From a bacterium (GTDB lineage: Bacteria > Margulisbacteria > Marinamargulisbacteria > SXXA01): a DNA stretch of 5,216 bases. Made by a program: the position numbers and the translations under genes. The notes under the pieces are model-generated. The model ran no database searches and was not told where the DNA came from. It saw only the letters and a program-made list of their open reading frames with translations. Positions within the stretch are counted from its first letter, which is position 1, and every line of letters begins with the position of its first letter. The stretch is from the NCBI GenBank assembly GCA_018402095.1, contig JAGYJO010000106.1, positions 1 through 5,216 of the forward strand. Direction: 5' to 3'. Below are positions 1-5,071 of the stretch, one piece after another.

Positions 1-1
1 C

Positions 2-1237
2 CACTTCTTTTTATCTCTTTATTTTAACTGCATTTTTTGGGTTCATCCAAATCTATTTTCGCTAGATTCAGAGCTTTTGAATTGTTTGGATCCTCGAATT
101 TATCTGCTCTCAGACTCTGAGGTAGAGAGTTGCAAACAACAATTTTTAGCGAAAGGTATTTTGAGTGACGGCGCTTCTCATGTGGACATAGCGGTCCTTC
201 ATAAATCTTTTTTTCAAAAAAGAATCAGTCATGAATGTATTGGTTTTTTGACAGGCTTGATTTTTAGATGTCCTTCTTTGCAGCAGTCCGAAAAAGCACT
301 TTTTTATTCACTCTATAAAGTCACCTCTTTTGTGTTGGAGACGGCTCTCCAAACCATGAAGACACGAAAAGATGCGGAATCTTTTTTCGAAAAAGCAGTA
401 TCTGTTTTGTCTGGGAAAATGGACATCGAATGTCTTCATTCCGAGCAAGGGGTGCAACATCCGGCTTATTACCTATTAGCGCAGTTGCGTCAATCGGCAC
501 TCACTGTTTTTGGCTGTGATACGAGGGTATTAGATGAGAAACTTGCCAAATGGTATGGTTTAGTCGCGGACCAGTGGGATGCTGTGACCGATGATGTTTT
601 GAACGGTGTGAATTTGGATAAAAAAGTGCCCTCATACAGGTCGTATGAACATGCGCGCGTAGACTCTGTTGGGATAAGGCCGGACTTGGAACTGATGGAT
701 AATCTTTTGGGCGTGAATTGGTCGCTGTCTATGCGTCGAAAGTTGAGTTTACTGGATAGAGAAGTGGCGAAAGCTGTTTTTGAATTTAAGGATCCTAGCT
801 CTCTTTATCCAGAACTAAAAAAATCCTTTGTAGATACAGGTTTATTGAGTTTGTCTATGTTGCATGCGACGTTTCATTCGCAGGCGAAAATTCATGCACT
901 AGACCAAGAAACGCTTGTGCGTTTGCCACTTAATGGGGTGTTGATCAGCGCTTATCAGTCTCGAAAAACTTTGGTGGCGGCTATTAGTGAATCGTTTCGT
1001 GCGTATGATGACACAACAAAAGACTTGGAGCGTTCATTGTCTCAGTTATGTGAGAAAACCAGCGACCCAACAGAAATAGAGGCGTTGCAATCTCGCTTTT
1101 TTCTTGTGGTTGGTTTGACACGTTGGGCTACAAAAACGGGTAGATATACCCGTGATAAAGAGGCCGTTTCTGATGAGTGGTGGCGTAATTTGAATCGTGA
1201 GTTATTGTCTCCATCTCAGGATTCAGCTGTTGTGTAG
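2..1237 (+). CDS. Class I terpene synthase-like protein with degenerate metal motifs, 5' partial
   Basis: The frame is open from the left edge to the TAG at 1235-1237 (411 codons). The first possible start inside is TTG at 77, without a good ribosome binding site; residues read before it (HPNLFSLDSELLNCL) resemble the N-terminal part of terpene synthases, so the true start is probably outside. Numbering from TTG77, PSYRSYEHARVDSVGIRP (185-202) matches the region holding the pyrophosphate-sensor arginine (R194, then S197 and G199). KDPSSLYPE (238-246), about 44 residues later, sits where NDxxSxxKE is expected, and GRY (355-357) matches the C-terminal RY. The DDxxD position reads roughly ETALQ (88-92), with no aspartates. 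Class I terpene synthases cyclise prenyl diphosphates using Mg2+ bound by these motifs, so this may be a divergent or inactive member. The assignment is by eye; an unrelated all-helical protein is possible. A membrane-protein gene follows after 6 nt. Confidence 0.5.
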   Translation, partial: HFFLSLYFNCIFWVHPNLFSLDSELLNCLDPRIYLLSDSEVESCKQQFLAKGILSDGASHVDIAVLHKSFFQKRISHECIGFLTGLIFRCPSLQQSEKALFYSLYKVTSFVLETALQTMKTRKDAESFFEKAVSVLSGKMDIECLHSEQGVQHPAYYLLAQLRQSALTVFGCDTRVLDEKLAKWYGLVADQWDAVTDDVLNGVNLDKKVPSYRSYEHARVDSVGIRPDLELMDNLLGVNWSLSMRRKLSLLDREVAKAVFEFKDPSSLYPELKKSFVDTGLLSLSMLHATFHSQAKIHALDQETLVRLPLNGVLISAYQSRKTLVAAISESFRAYDDTTKDLERSLSQLCEKTSDPTEIEALQSRFFLVVGLTRWATKTGRYTRDKEAVSDEWWRNLNRELLSPSQDSAVV

Positions 1238-1243
1238 GCGTCT

Positions 1244-1717
1244 ATGATTAAAAAAATATTTATCCATTTTCAATCTATAGGGCGGTTGTCTTCAGATTCA
1301 TCAGAAGAGTGTCGCCGTCTTTTTCTGACCAATGGGTTGGCCATGATAACGTTCGTGCCTCCGGTGGTGTATGCCATTGTTTTTGCGTTTATGGGGTTAC
1401 ACTTATTGATTGGTTTGAATTTTTTGTTTGCGGGATTTTTTCTGTTTACGATGTTTTTGAATGGCTGGGGCTATCGCTATTTGGCTAGGTGTTTCCTTGT
1501 GTGTAGCTTATGTGGCGCTGTTTTTCTCTATTCTTTGATTTTAGGTGTAGAGTCGGGTATTTACTTGGTGTCATTTGCGATTTCTTGTGTGGGGTTGGTT
1601 TTGTTTCCTGTACGTGATTTGGCTGGGCGTTTGATTTCTCTTGGGATGCCCCTTGTAACGGTAATTGCTATTTTTTATTTCCGAGAATTTTCTGAATTCA
1701 CAATTGCTCTTTTGTAA
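1244..1717 (+). CDS. Polytopic membrane protein, probably truncated sensor module
   Basis: ATG start 6 nt after the preceding stop, with only a weak ribosome binding site (TAGG), so translation is likely coupled to the upstream gene. The 157-residue product has a short basic, polar N-terminus (ECRRLFLTN at 22-30), then about five hydrophobic segments near 31-50, 53-73, 80-100, 105-122 and 129-146. The pattern of an ARxxL helix followed by GVESGIYL and LFPVRD resembles the N-terminal membrane module of some bacterial histidine kinases and nucleotide cyclases, which normally leads into a further helix and a cytoplasmic output domain. None is present: the TAA at 1715-1717 directly abuts the insertion sequence starting at 1718. 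Either the gene lost its 3' part when the insertion sequence arrived or in a later rearrangement, or it is a naturally short protein. The membrane location is well supported; the sensor role is an inference. Confidence 0.6.
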   Translation: MIKKIFIHFQSIGRLSSDSSEECRRLFLTNGLAMITFVPPVVYAIVFAFMGLHLLIGLNFLFAGFFLFTMFLNGWGYRYLARCFLVCSLCGAVFLYSLILGVESGIYLVSFAISCVGLVLFPVRDLAGRLISLGMPLVTVIAIFYFREFSEFTIALL

Positions 1718-1730
1718 TGCCCCCAGTTAA
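1718..1730. repeat. IS left terminal inverted repeat
   Basis: TGCCCCCAGTTAA, an exact reverse complement of 2887-2899. It lies at the 3' end of the transposase reading direction; the last OrfB stop (TGA, complement of 1732-1734) falls just inside it. Confidence 0.95.
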
Positions 1731-1731
1731 A

Positions 1732-2608
1732 TCAAGCCAAAATAAGAGAGTGTTTTTGTAGAAAGAGCTCCTTTCTCGCGACTCTGTTTTTGATGTAAAC
1801 ATCAAAAAATTGAGCAGGGGTAAGGTGATTAAGTGACTGGTGCGGGAAATCGGTATTGTAGGCAAGGATCCAAGAGTGGAAGTCTTTCTGGAATTCAAAA
1901 GGATTGTTCCAGTCATTGATCCAAACCAAATCTTCCTTGAGGGTACGAAAAAACGTTCTGTGTCAGTTGCCTTGGGATTGTTCCAAGAGGTAAAGATTTG
2001 TTTGATTTTGAGCTGAGAAATAGACCTTCATAAAGGACCTGGAAGTGGGTTGGCAGCCATTGTCAGAGATAAGTTTTGGCTTTCCTTGTGGTCCAGAATA
2101 CCTTGCGGAAAACGGCATTTACAGCCATGTTCAAAGCCTCTAACCAATCCGAAGCCTTGCTTAAGAGGCGTGGTAACCAATAATTTCTGTATACCAATCA
2201 ATAACAATGTGAACGTAAAGCCATCCCAACCCTGAATTTTGAGTTTGGTCATATCTGTTCCCAGTATTGATTGGGGACTTTTGCGCGGGGCTTGGGTCTG
2301 CTGGTGGTTCGTTTTGCACGCAGAGCCATAGTTTTTTGGACCAGCAAGGCATTTTCTTTCATGATGCGACAAATCGTATTTTTACCAACAACAAGGCCAT
2401 TTCTTTGATAGCGCAAATATGCCCAAACACGACGATAACCCCACAGCGGATGATCGGCTTTGATTGCTTGAATTTTGGTCAGAAGGGACTGCATCTTTTT
2501 CAATACGTGAGCGTGATCTTGTTTGTCTTTACAAGAGTTTTTCCGTTTTTTTAGTTCAACAGTGAGCTCCCCAATCGTTTGGTTAAGCTTGTCTATTCTC
2601 TTGCGCAT
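1732..2608 (-). pseudogene. IS3-family OrfB transposase (DDE/rve integrase), multiply frameshifted
   Basis: Fragments in three minus-strand frames join into one IS3 OrfB. Starting at 2608: a helical leader, HPLWGYRRVWAYLRY and GKNTICRIMKENALL (HTH_21 region), then RPKPRAKVPNQYW. A shift near 2252 leads to GTDMTKLKIQG (first catalytic Asp); another near 2231 to LGWLYVHIVIDWYTEIIGYHAS; another near 2163 to SKASDWLEALNMAVN; further shifts lead to RFPQGILDHK and GKPKLISDNGCQPTS (second Asp), then KQIFTSWNNPK, DTERFF (catalytic Glu) and finally RTLKEDLVWINDW through FPHQSLNHLTPAQF to the stop. The catalytic triad is therefore recognisable but spread over different frames. Most shifts fit loss of one base from a short run. 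No functional transposase can be made. Two open pieces here (1732-1929 and 2249-2608) should not be annotated as genes. Confidence 0.92.
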
Positions 2609-2794
2609 ACGCTCTTTTCCTTGTCAGATCAGTACAAAATACACGGTCGGCACTGCTTAAAAGAAGGTCCTGCCATTTGTAATATTGCCCTGGCTGATTT
2701 CGTACCTAGTGCATAGCTCGGCCACAGAGGCCCCACTTTTGAAGCCCTCTACCACAATTTGCATTTTTGTTGTCTGTCCATTGCCGTTTTTCAT
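2583..2794 (-). pseudogene. IS3-family OrfA transposase subunit, frameshifted
   Basis: Starts at ATG (complement of 2792-2794) behind a GGGAG ribosome binding site. It reads MKNGNGQTTKMQIVVEGF, then SGASVAELCTRYEISQG, the helix-turn-helix that binds the IS ends in this family. The direct frame then becomes nonsense and stops at 2657-2659. One base forward, the sequence reads YYKWQDLLLSSADRVF and DLTRKRAYAQENRQ up to a stop at 2583-2585, which is the expected continuation. The break is explained by loss of one C where GGC CAA would have stood (about 2686). The reading then overlaps the start of the OrfB piece, as IS3 OrfA and OrfB normally do. An A7C run (complement of 2545-2552) downstream matches the type of slippery site used for OrfA-OrfB frameshifting, but the current frames no longer fit a -1 slip. 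Confidence 0.85.
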
Positions 2795-2822
2795 AAGAAA
2801 GTCTCCCTGTTTTTTTGTTCTT

Positions 2823-2849
2823 CTGTTCCTTGGGGTACCCTAGGAACAG
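2823..2849. repeat. Hairpin in the transposase leader of the IS
   Basis: CTGTTCCT (2823-2830) pairs perfectly with AGGAACAG (2842-2849). The loop contains the 8-bp palindrome GGGTACCC (2833-2840), allowing three more pairs after a T-T mismatch. It lies between the right IS end and the OrfA ribosome binding site, where some insertion sequences carry a structure that limits transposase expression from outside transcripts. That role is inferred. Confidence 0.6.
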
Positions 2850-2886
2850 GGGGATTTAGACCAGACCTCTTAGTTTAGCGAATTTC

Positions 2887-2899
2887 TTAACTGGGGGCA
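2887..2899. repeat. IS right terminal inverted repeat
   Basis: TTAACTGGGGGCA, exact reverse complement of 1718-1730. It is the transposase-proximal end. A TAA inside it (complement of 2887-2889) would also stop any minus-strand frame entering from 2900 in the register of the alternative tail of the neighbouring gene. Confidence 0.95.
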
Positions 2900-2917
2900 G
2901 AGGTGTGGTTTTCGTAT

Positions 2918-3820
2918 TTATTGTATTCGACAACTGTTTTGATTGGTGTATGTTGTGCTGATTTTGTTTTTGGTATCTTTTTTTTGTCTGATTTCTAAAT
3001 TTACTTTCAGCACATCTTCGGTAAATGGTCGTATTTCCCCCGTTTGTAATTTTAATAAAAAAGAATCATCTTCAATAGCCACGGGCCAAAGAGTGGTCTC
3101 CCCCATAATGAATGAATATGATTTCTCTTCTCCAGAATAAGAGCCTCGTTTCGGTTTTAAATAGACACCATTTAATGAAGTGATGTTGTCATCTACATCT
3201 TGTGTGAGTTCTTCTTTGGCATAGTATTGCAGTAACTCTTTGTCTGTTTCTGTGAATTTTTGTTCGTTATGGCCGTCTATATTTATTTTTGTTGATACGG
3301 TTGAGGCTGTGGGGAATTTCTCTAGTGGAGATGCTATAGCATTGTGGTAGTTGATTTGTATGAGCGGTGATTGAATGAGTTTGTGTACTGAATATACGAC
3401 CTCAATTTTTTCGCCATTTTTATTTTCGTAGATTATACGTGAGTCATCGTTTTTCTTTTTGTAGAATTTTGAAACAGTGCCGCCCGTAAATCTCAAAACA
3501 TCGATTACGCTGGTGACGCTAGATTTAGCGTCTAAACCTAAGAATGCAAGTATAATGAATAGATTGTTTCCTTCTTCTGACTTTAGATAATTAATAAGGT
3601 CAACAACTATGTTACTTTGTAGTATGAATTCTGTTATCCAGGAGCCTTCTTTGAAGGGTTTGACCTTGATATCTATCTTTTCATCGAATCCCAATGTGGC
3701 GTTGGCGGATCGAATGAGTTCTCCAAAACTCATTAAAATAGGTGCTATTTCAAAAATATCTACGCCATCATCAGCGTTTATTTCTCCGAGTTTGTATATT
3801 AACTGCGTTTTTGTTGTCAT
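2918..3820 (-). CDS. Uncharacterised protein, possibly with a frameshifted C-terminus
   Basis: 300 residues from ATG (complement of 3818-3820), 19 nt after the oxyR stop and without an obvious Shine-Dalgarno sequence, so it is probably the second gene of the oxyR transcript. No function is recognised. The N-terminal part, DDGVDIFEIAPILMSFGELI followed by KPFKEGSWITEFI (about 53-66), recalls a widespread family of uncharacterised bacterial proteins of this size, from memory only. Residues 86-96 (NLFIILAFLGL) are hydrophobic but probably too short for a membrane span; a basic stretch YKKKNDD follows at 120-126. Residues 136-280 are rich in alternating polar and hydrophobic positions, suggesting a beta-rich C-terminal domain. 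The final eight residues (NQNSCRIQ) look unnatural; with one base fewer at 2945-2946 the tail would read YTIKTVVEYNKYENHTS and run into the insertion sequence. Confidence 0.8.
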   Translation of the reverse strand: MTTKTQLIYKLGEINADDGVDIFEIAPILMSFGELIRSANATLGFDEKIDIKVKPFKEGSWITEFILQSNIVVDLINYLKSEEGNNLFIILAFLGLDAKSSVTSVIDVLRFTGGTVSKFYKKKNDDSRIIYENKNGEKIEVVYSVHKLIQSPLIQINYHNAIASPLEKFPTASTVSTKINIDGHNEQKFTETDKELLQYYAKEELTQDVDDNITSLNGVYLKPKRGSYSGEEKSYSFIMGETTLWPVAIEDDSFLLKLQTGEIRPFTEDVLKVNLEIRQKKDTKNKISTTYTNQNSCRIQ

Positions 3821-3839
3821 TGTGGAATTGTATCAAAAT

Positions 3840-4733
3840 TTATTTGGTGAGTGTACTTGTTTTCAGTGACGCGAACACCGCCTCGAAGACCATTTTTCTA
3901 CTTGTCTGTTTTCGCCAGTACAAGCCTATGTGTCGCTGTACACGATGGTCTTTAAAGGGAATGTAGATCACGCTTTGTGCAGACGTCTGGGTGTCTCTGG
4001 GTATCGCTATTTCAGGGATGAGTGTGATGCCGACTTTGGCTGCGACCATATAGCGGAGGGTCTCCATGCTCGTTGCTCTGTAGTCTTCGTGTACGGGGGT
4101 GCCGGCCAAGGCACAGACGGATAATGCGTTATCTCTCATGCAATGGCCTTCCTCTAGCAAGAGTAGGGGCTCATGGTGGAGATCCTGGAGGGTGATCTGC
4201 GGCGCTGAGGCCAAAGGATGCGAGGGATACACGGCTAGGAAAAATGAATCAGTAAACATGTGTTGATGCGTGAATTGGGTGTCGGATAAGGGTTCAGCTG
4301 CGAGTATGCAATCGAGTTCGCCGTCTTTGAGCTTTTGGACGAGAGTGGCTGTTTTTTCTTCGCTAACGATGAACCGTAATGCGGGGAATTTTTGGATGAG
4401 TTTTGGCATGATTTTGGGTAAGAGATAAGGGGCGAGTGTGGGGAATATTCCCATTTTGAGATTGCCGGTGAAAGGGTCGTCTTGCAGACTTTCCAAATCG
4501 TCTATTTGCTGCAGAATAGTTTTGGCTTTGGTGACGAACTGTTGGCCAAAGTCTGTGATCATGACGTGTTTTCGGGACCGTTCGAATAGGGGGGCACCCA
4601 GTCGGGTTTCTAAGTGTTTGAGCTGATTGCTGAGACTGGGTTGTGTGACAAAACAGGCTTTGGCGGCCTGGCCAAAATGTTTGGTTTTGGCCAATGCCAA
4701 CACATAACGGAGGTCTTGGATGCTTATTTTCAT
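3840..4733 (-). CDS. oxyR: OxyR, LysR-type hydrogen peroxide sensor and transcription regulator
   Basis: 297 residues, the usual length of LysR regulators. The N-terminal winged helix-turn-helix covers about 4-60 (HFGQAAKACFVTQPSLSNQL at 19-38, then the linker helix). The effector domain from about 90 contains GIFPTLAPYLLP, whose T99 corresponds to the conserved threonine of OxyR. GHCMRDNALSVC holds Cys198 and Cys207 with the same spacing as the E. coli Cys199/Cys208 pair, which forms a disulfide on reaction with peroxide and switches the protein to an activator. The start fits the family (KISIQDLRYVLALA), although no Shine-Dalgarno sequence precedes it; leaderless or weak translation is possible. 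It is divergent from ahpC, a standard OxyR target, so it probably regulates ahpC and itself. The 300-residue gene downstream is likely co-transcribed. Confidence 0.95.
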   Translation of the reverse strand: MKISIQDLRYVLALAKTKHFGQAAKACFVTQPSLSNQLKHLETRLGAPLFERSRKHVMITDFGQQFVTKAKTILQQIDDLESLQDDPFTGNLKMGIFPTLAPYLLPKIMPKLIQKFPALRFIVSEEKTATLVQKLKDGELDCILAAEPLSDTQFTHQHMFTDSFFLAVYPSHPLASAPQITLQDLHHEPLLLLEEGHCMRDNALSVCALAGTPVHEDYRATSMETLRYMVAAKVGITLIPEIAIPRDTQTSAQSVIYIPFKDHRVQRHIGLYWRKQTSRKMVFEAVFASLKTSTLTK

Positions 4734-4797
4734 AAGCTATTAATATCATTTTTTTAATTAATTTTAAAAATGTATTTTCACGGTGTTTACTAGGTGC

Positions 4798-4844
4798 ATC
4801 GTAGATTTTAGCCCACCCCCTAGCCCCCTCCCAGGAGGGGGAAC
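4798..4844. repeat. Left inverted arm of the palindromic element
   Basis: Pairs with 4992-5035 with a few mismatches and small gaps. It also folds on itself: CCCCCTCC (4824-4831) is the exact complement of GGAGGGGG (4834-4841), separated by two bases. Confidence 0.85.
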
Positions 4845-4852
4845 ATGATTTC

Positions 4853-4885
4853 CTGAGGGCTCGCACCTGCGGTGCTCGCCCTCAG
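4853..4885. repeat. 33-nt hairpin unit A
   Basis: CTGAGGGC and GCCCTCAG form an 8-bp outer stem, followed by a 2x2 mismatch, a 5-bp inner stem (GCACC with GGTGC) and the triloop TGC. Confidence 0.75.
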
Positions 4886-4899
4886 ACTCCCGGAGTCTG
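4883..4899. repeat. 17-nt palindrome joining hairpin units A and B
   Basis: CAGACTCC, one C, GGAGTCTG: a perfect 8-bp inverted repeat overlapping the end of unit A and the start of unit B, so it is an alternative pairing to the outer stems of those units. Confidence 0.8.
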
Positions 4900-4929
4900 A
4901 TGATGAGAGACATGGTTGCGAGCCCTCAG
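4897..4929. repeat. 33-nt hairpin unit B (degenerate)
   Basis: Same length as units A and C, shares the 3' half GCCCTCAG with A and the motif GATGAG with C. Its own pairing is poorer, with CTGA/TCAG ends, several mismatches and a triloop ATG. Confidence 0.6.
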
Positions 4930-4950
4930 ACTCCGAAAGTTTGCTGAAGT

Positions 4951-4983
4951 TTGAGGATGAGCGACGACGTCGCGAATCCTCAA
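4951..4983. repeat. 33-nt hairpin unit C
   Basis: TTGAGGAT and ATCCTCAA form an 8-bp outer stem, then a tandem G-A/A-G mismatch, a 5-bp inner stem (GCGAC with GTCGC) and the triloop GAC. The architecture is the same as unit A although most inner bases differ. Confidence 0.75.
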
Positions 4984-4991
4984 GAAAAAAA

Positions 4992-5035
4992 GTTCCCCCG
5001 CCGGGGCGGGGGTAGGGGGTGGCGAAATCTACGAT
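4992..5035. repeat. Right inverted arm of the palindromic element
   Basis: Complementary to 4798-4844. Its own small hairpin is CCCCCGCC (4995-5002) with GGCGGGGG (5005-5012). Compared with the left arm one T-A pair is replaced by G-C on both sides, so the stem is kept. Confidence 0.85.
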
Positions 5036-5045
5036 TGGTAAAGTT

Positions 5046-5057
5046 TATACATATTAT
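5046..5057 (+). promoter_or_regulatory. Possible -10 region of the ahpC promoter
   Basis: TATACA (5046-5051) and TATTAT (5052-5057) both resemble a sigma-70 -10 box. No good -35 box lies at the right distance; that position falls in or at the edge of the palindromic element. Activator-dependent promoters often lack a good -35, so this is only a candidate. Confidence 0.3.
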
Positions 5058-5059
5058 TT

Positions 5060-5065
5060 AGGAGG
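5060..5065 (+). promoter_or_regulatory. Strong Shine-Dalgarno sequence of ahpC
   Basis: AGGAGG, six bases before the ATG at 5072. It fixes the start of ahpC and contrasts with the lack of such a site before oxyR and the 300-residue gene, consistent with high ahpC expression. Confidence 0.9.
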
Positions 5066-5071
5066 AAAAAC

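Larger units (their letters stand above)
1718..2899 (-). mobile_element. IS3-family insertion sequence, degenerate copy (1182 bp)
   Basis: Bounded by a perfect 13-bp inverted repeat, TGCCCCCAGTTAA at the left and its complement at the right, with TG...CA termini as is common in IS3-family elements. Similarity between the ends continues imperfectly inward (both reach TAAGAG about 30 bases in). The interior reads on the minus strand as an IS3-type OrfA followed by an OrfB DDE transposase, both broken by frameshifts, so the copy cannot move on its own. Length and gene order are usual for the family. The bases outside the ends (TAA on the left, GAG on the right) show no 3-bp duplication, and no 4- or 5-bp duplication is visible either. 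Confidence 0.93.
4798..5035. repeat. MITE-like palindromic element with long inverted terminal repeats and internal hairpins
   Basis: The two ends, 4798-4844 and 4992-5035, are near-complementary inverted repeats beginning ATCGTAGATTT and finishing GGGGGAAC; TTTAC (4786-4790) and GTAAA (5038-5042) may extend them outward. The interior is a chain of hairpins including three related 33-nt units. There is no open reading frame of transposase type. Its base composition (G+C rich) differs sharply from the A+T-rich bases on both sides, suggesting that it was inserted. It could be a miniature mobile element moved by an enzyme encoded elsewhere, or a family of structured intergenic repeat. It is not related to the ends of the IS3 element in this window. 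Confidence 0.8.
4734..5071. promoter_or_regulatory. Divergent oxyR-ahpC intergenic region
   Basis: These 338 bases hold no credible gene. The part next to oxyR (4734-4797) is very A+T rich and should contain the oxyR promoter; GCTATTAATATC (4736-4747) is a near-perfect palindrome beside the start codon and could be part of a LysR-type site, but no clear four-box OxyR site (ATAG-N7-CTAT repeats) is evident. The middle (4798-5035) is the G+C-rich palindromic element. The last 36 bases lead into ahpC. Confidence 0.6.

Noticed and set aside
2050..2554. Plus-strand open frames inside the insertion sequence
   Set aside because: Opposite strand of the degraded transposase; their residues are shadows of the OrfB sequence.
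2900..2998. Hydrophobic plus-strand frame after the IS, in register with the truncated membrane protein, that could be its last helix
   Set aside because: It is antisense to the lysine- and asparagine-rich end of the minus-strand gene, which gives hydrophobic shadow residues; the left part already ends with TAA. Not excluded, but unsupported.
2943..3140. 65-codon plus-strand open frame with hydrophobic start
   Set aside because: Antisense shadow of the 300-residue gene; no ribosome binding site and no recognisable product.
3609..4124. Several short plus-strand open frames opposite the 300-residue gene and oxyR
   Set aside because: All lie antisense to genes that are well supported and show no family features.
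4363..4866. 167-codon minus-strand open frame overlapping oxyR
   Set aside because: It lies within oxyR in another frame and starts inside the palindromic element; oxyR is clearly the real gene.
4853..4983. CRISPR array made of the 33-nt units
   Set aside because: The units are imperfect hairpins separated by 11 and 21 bases that are themselves palindromic; there are no equal-length unique spacers and no cas genes.
4837..5012. Ordinary bidirectional rho-independent terminator
   Set aside because: The region lies between two gene starts, not ends, and the hairpins are not followed by T tracts suited to either gene; the A7 run at 4984-4990 could at most make a minus-strand terminator, without a gene to terminate.
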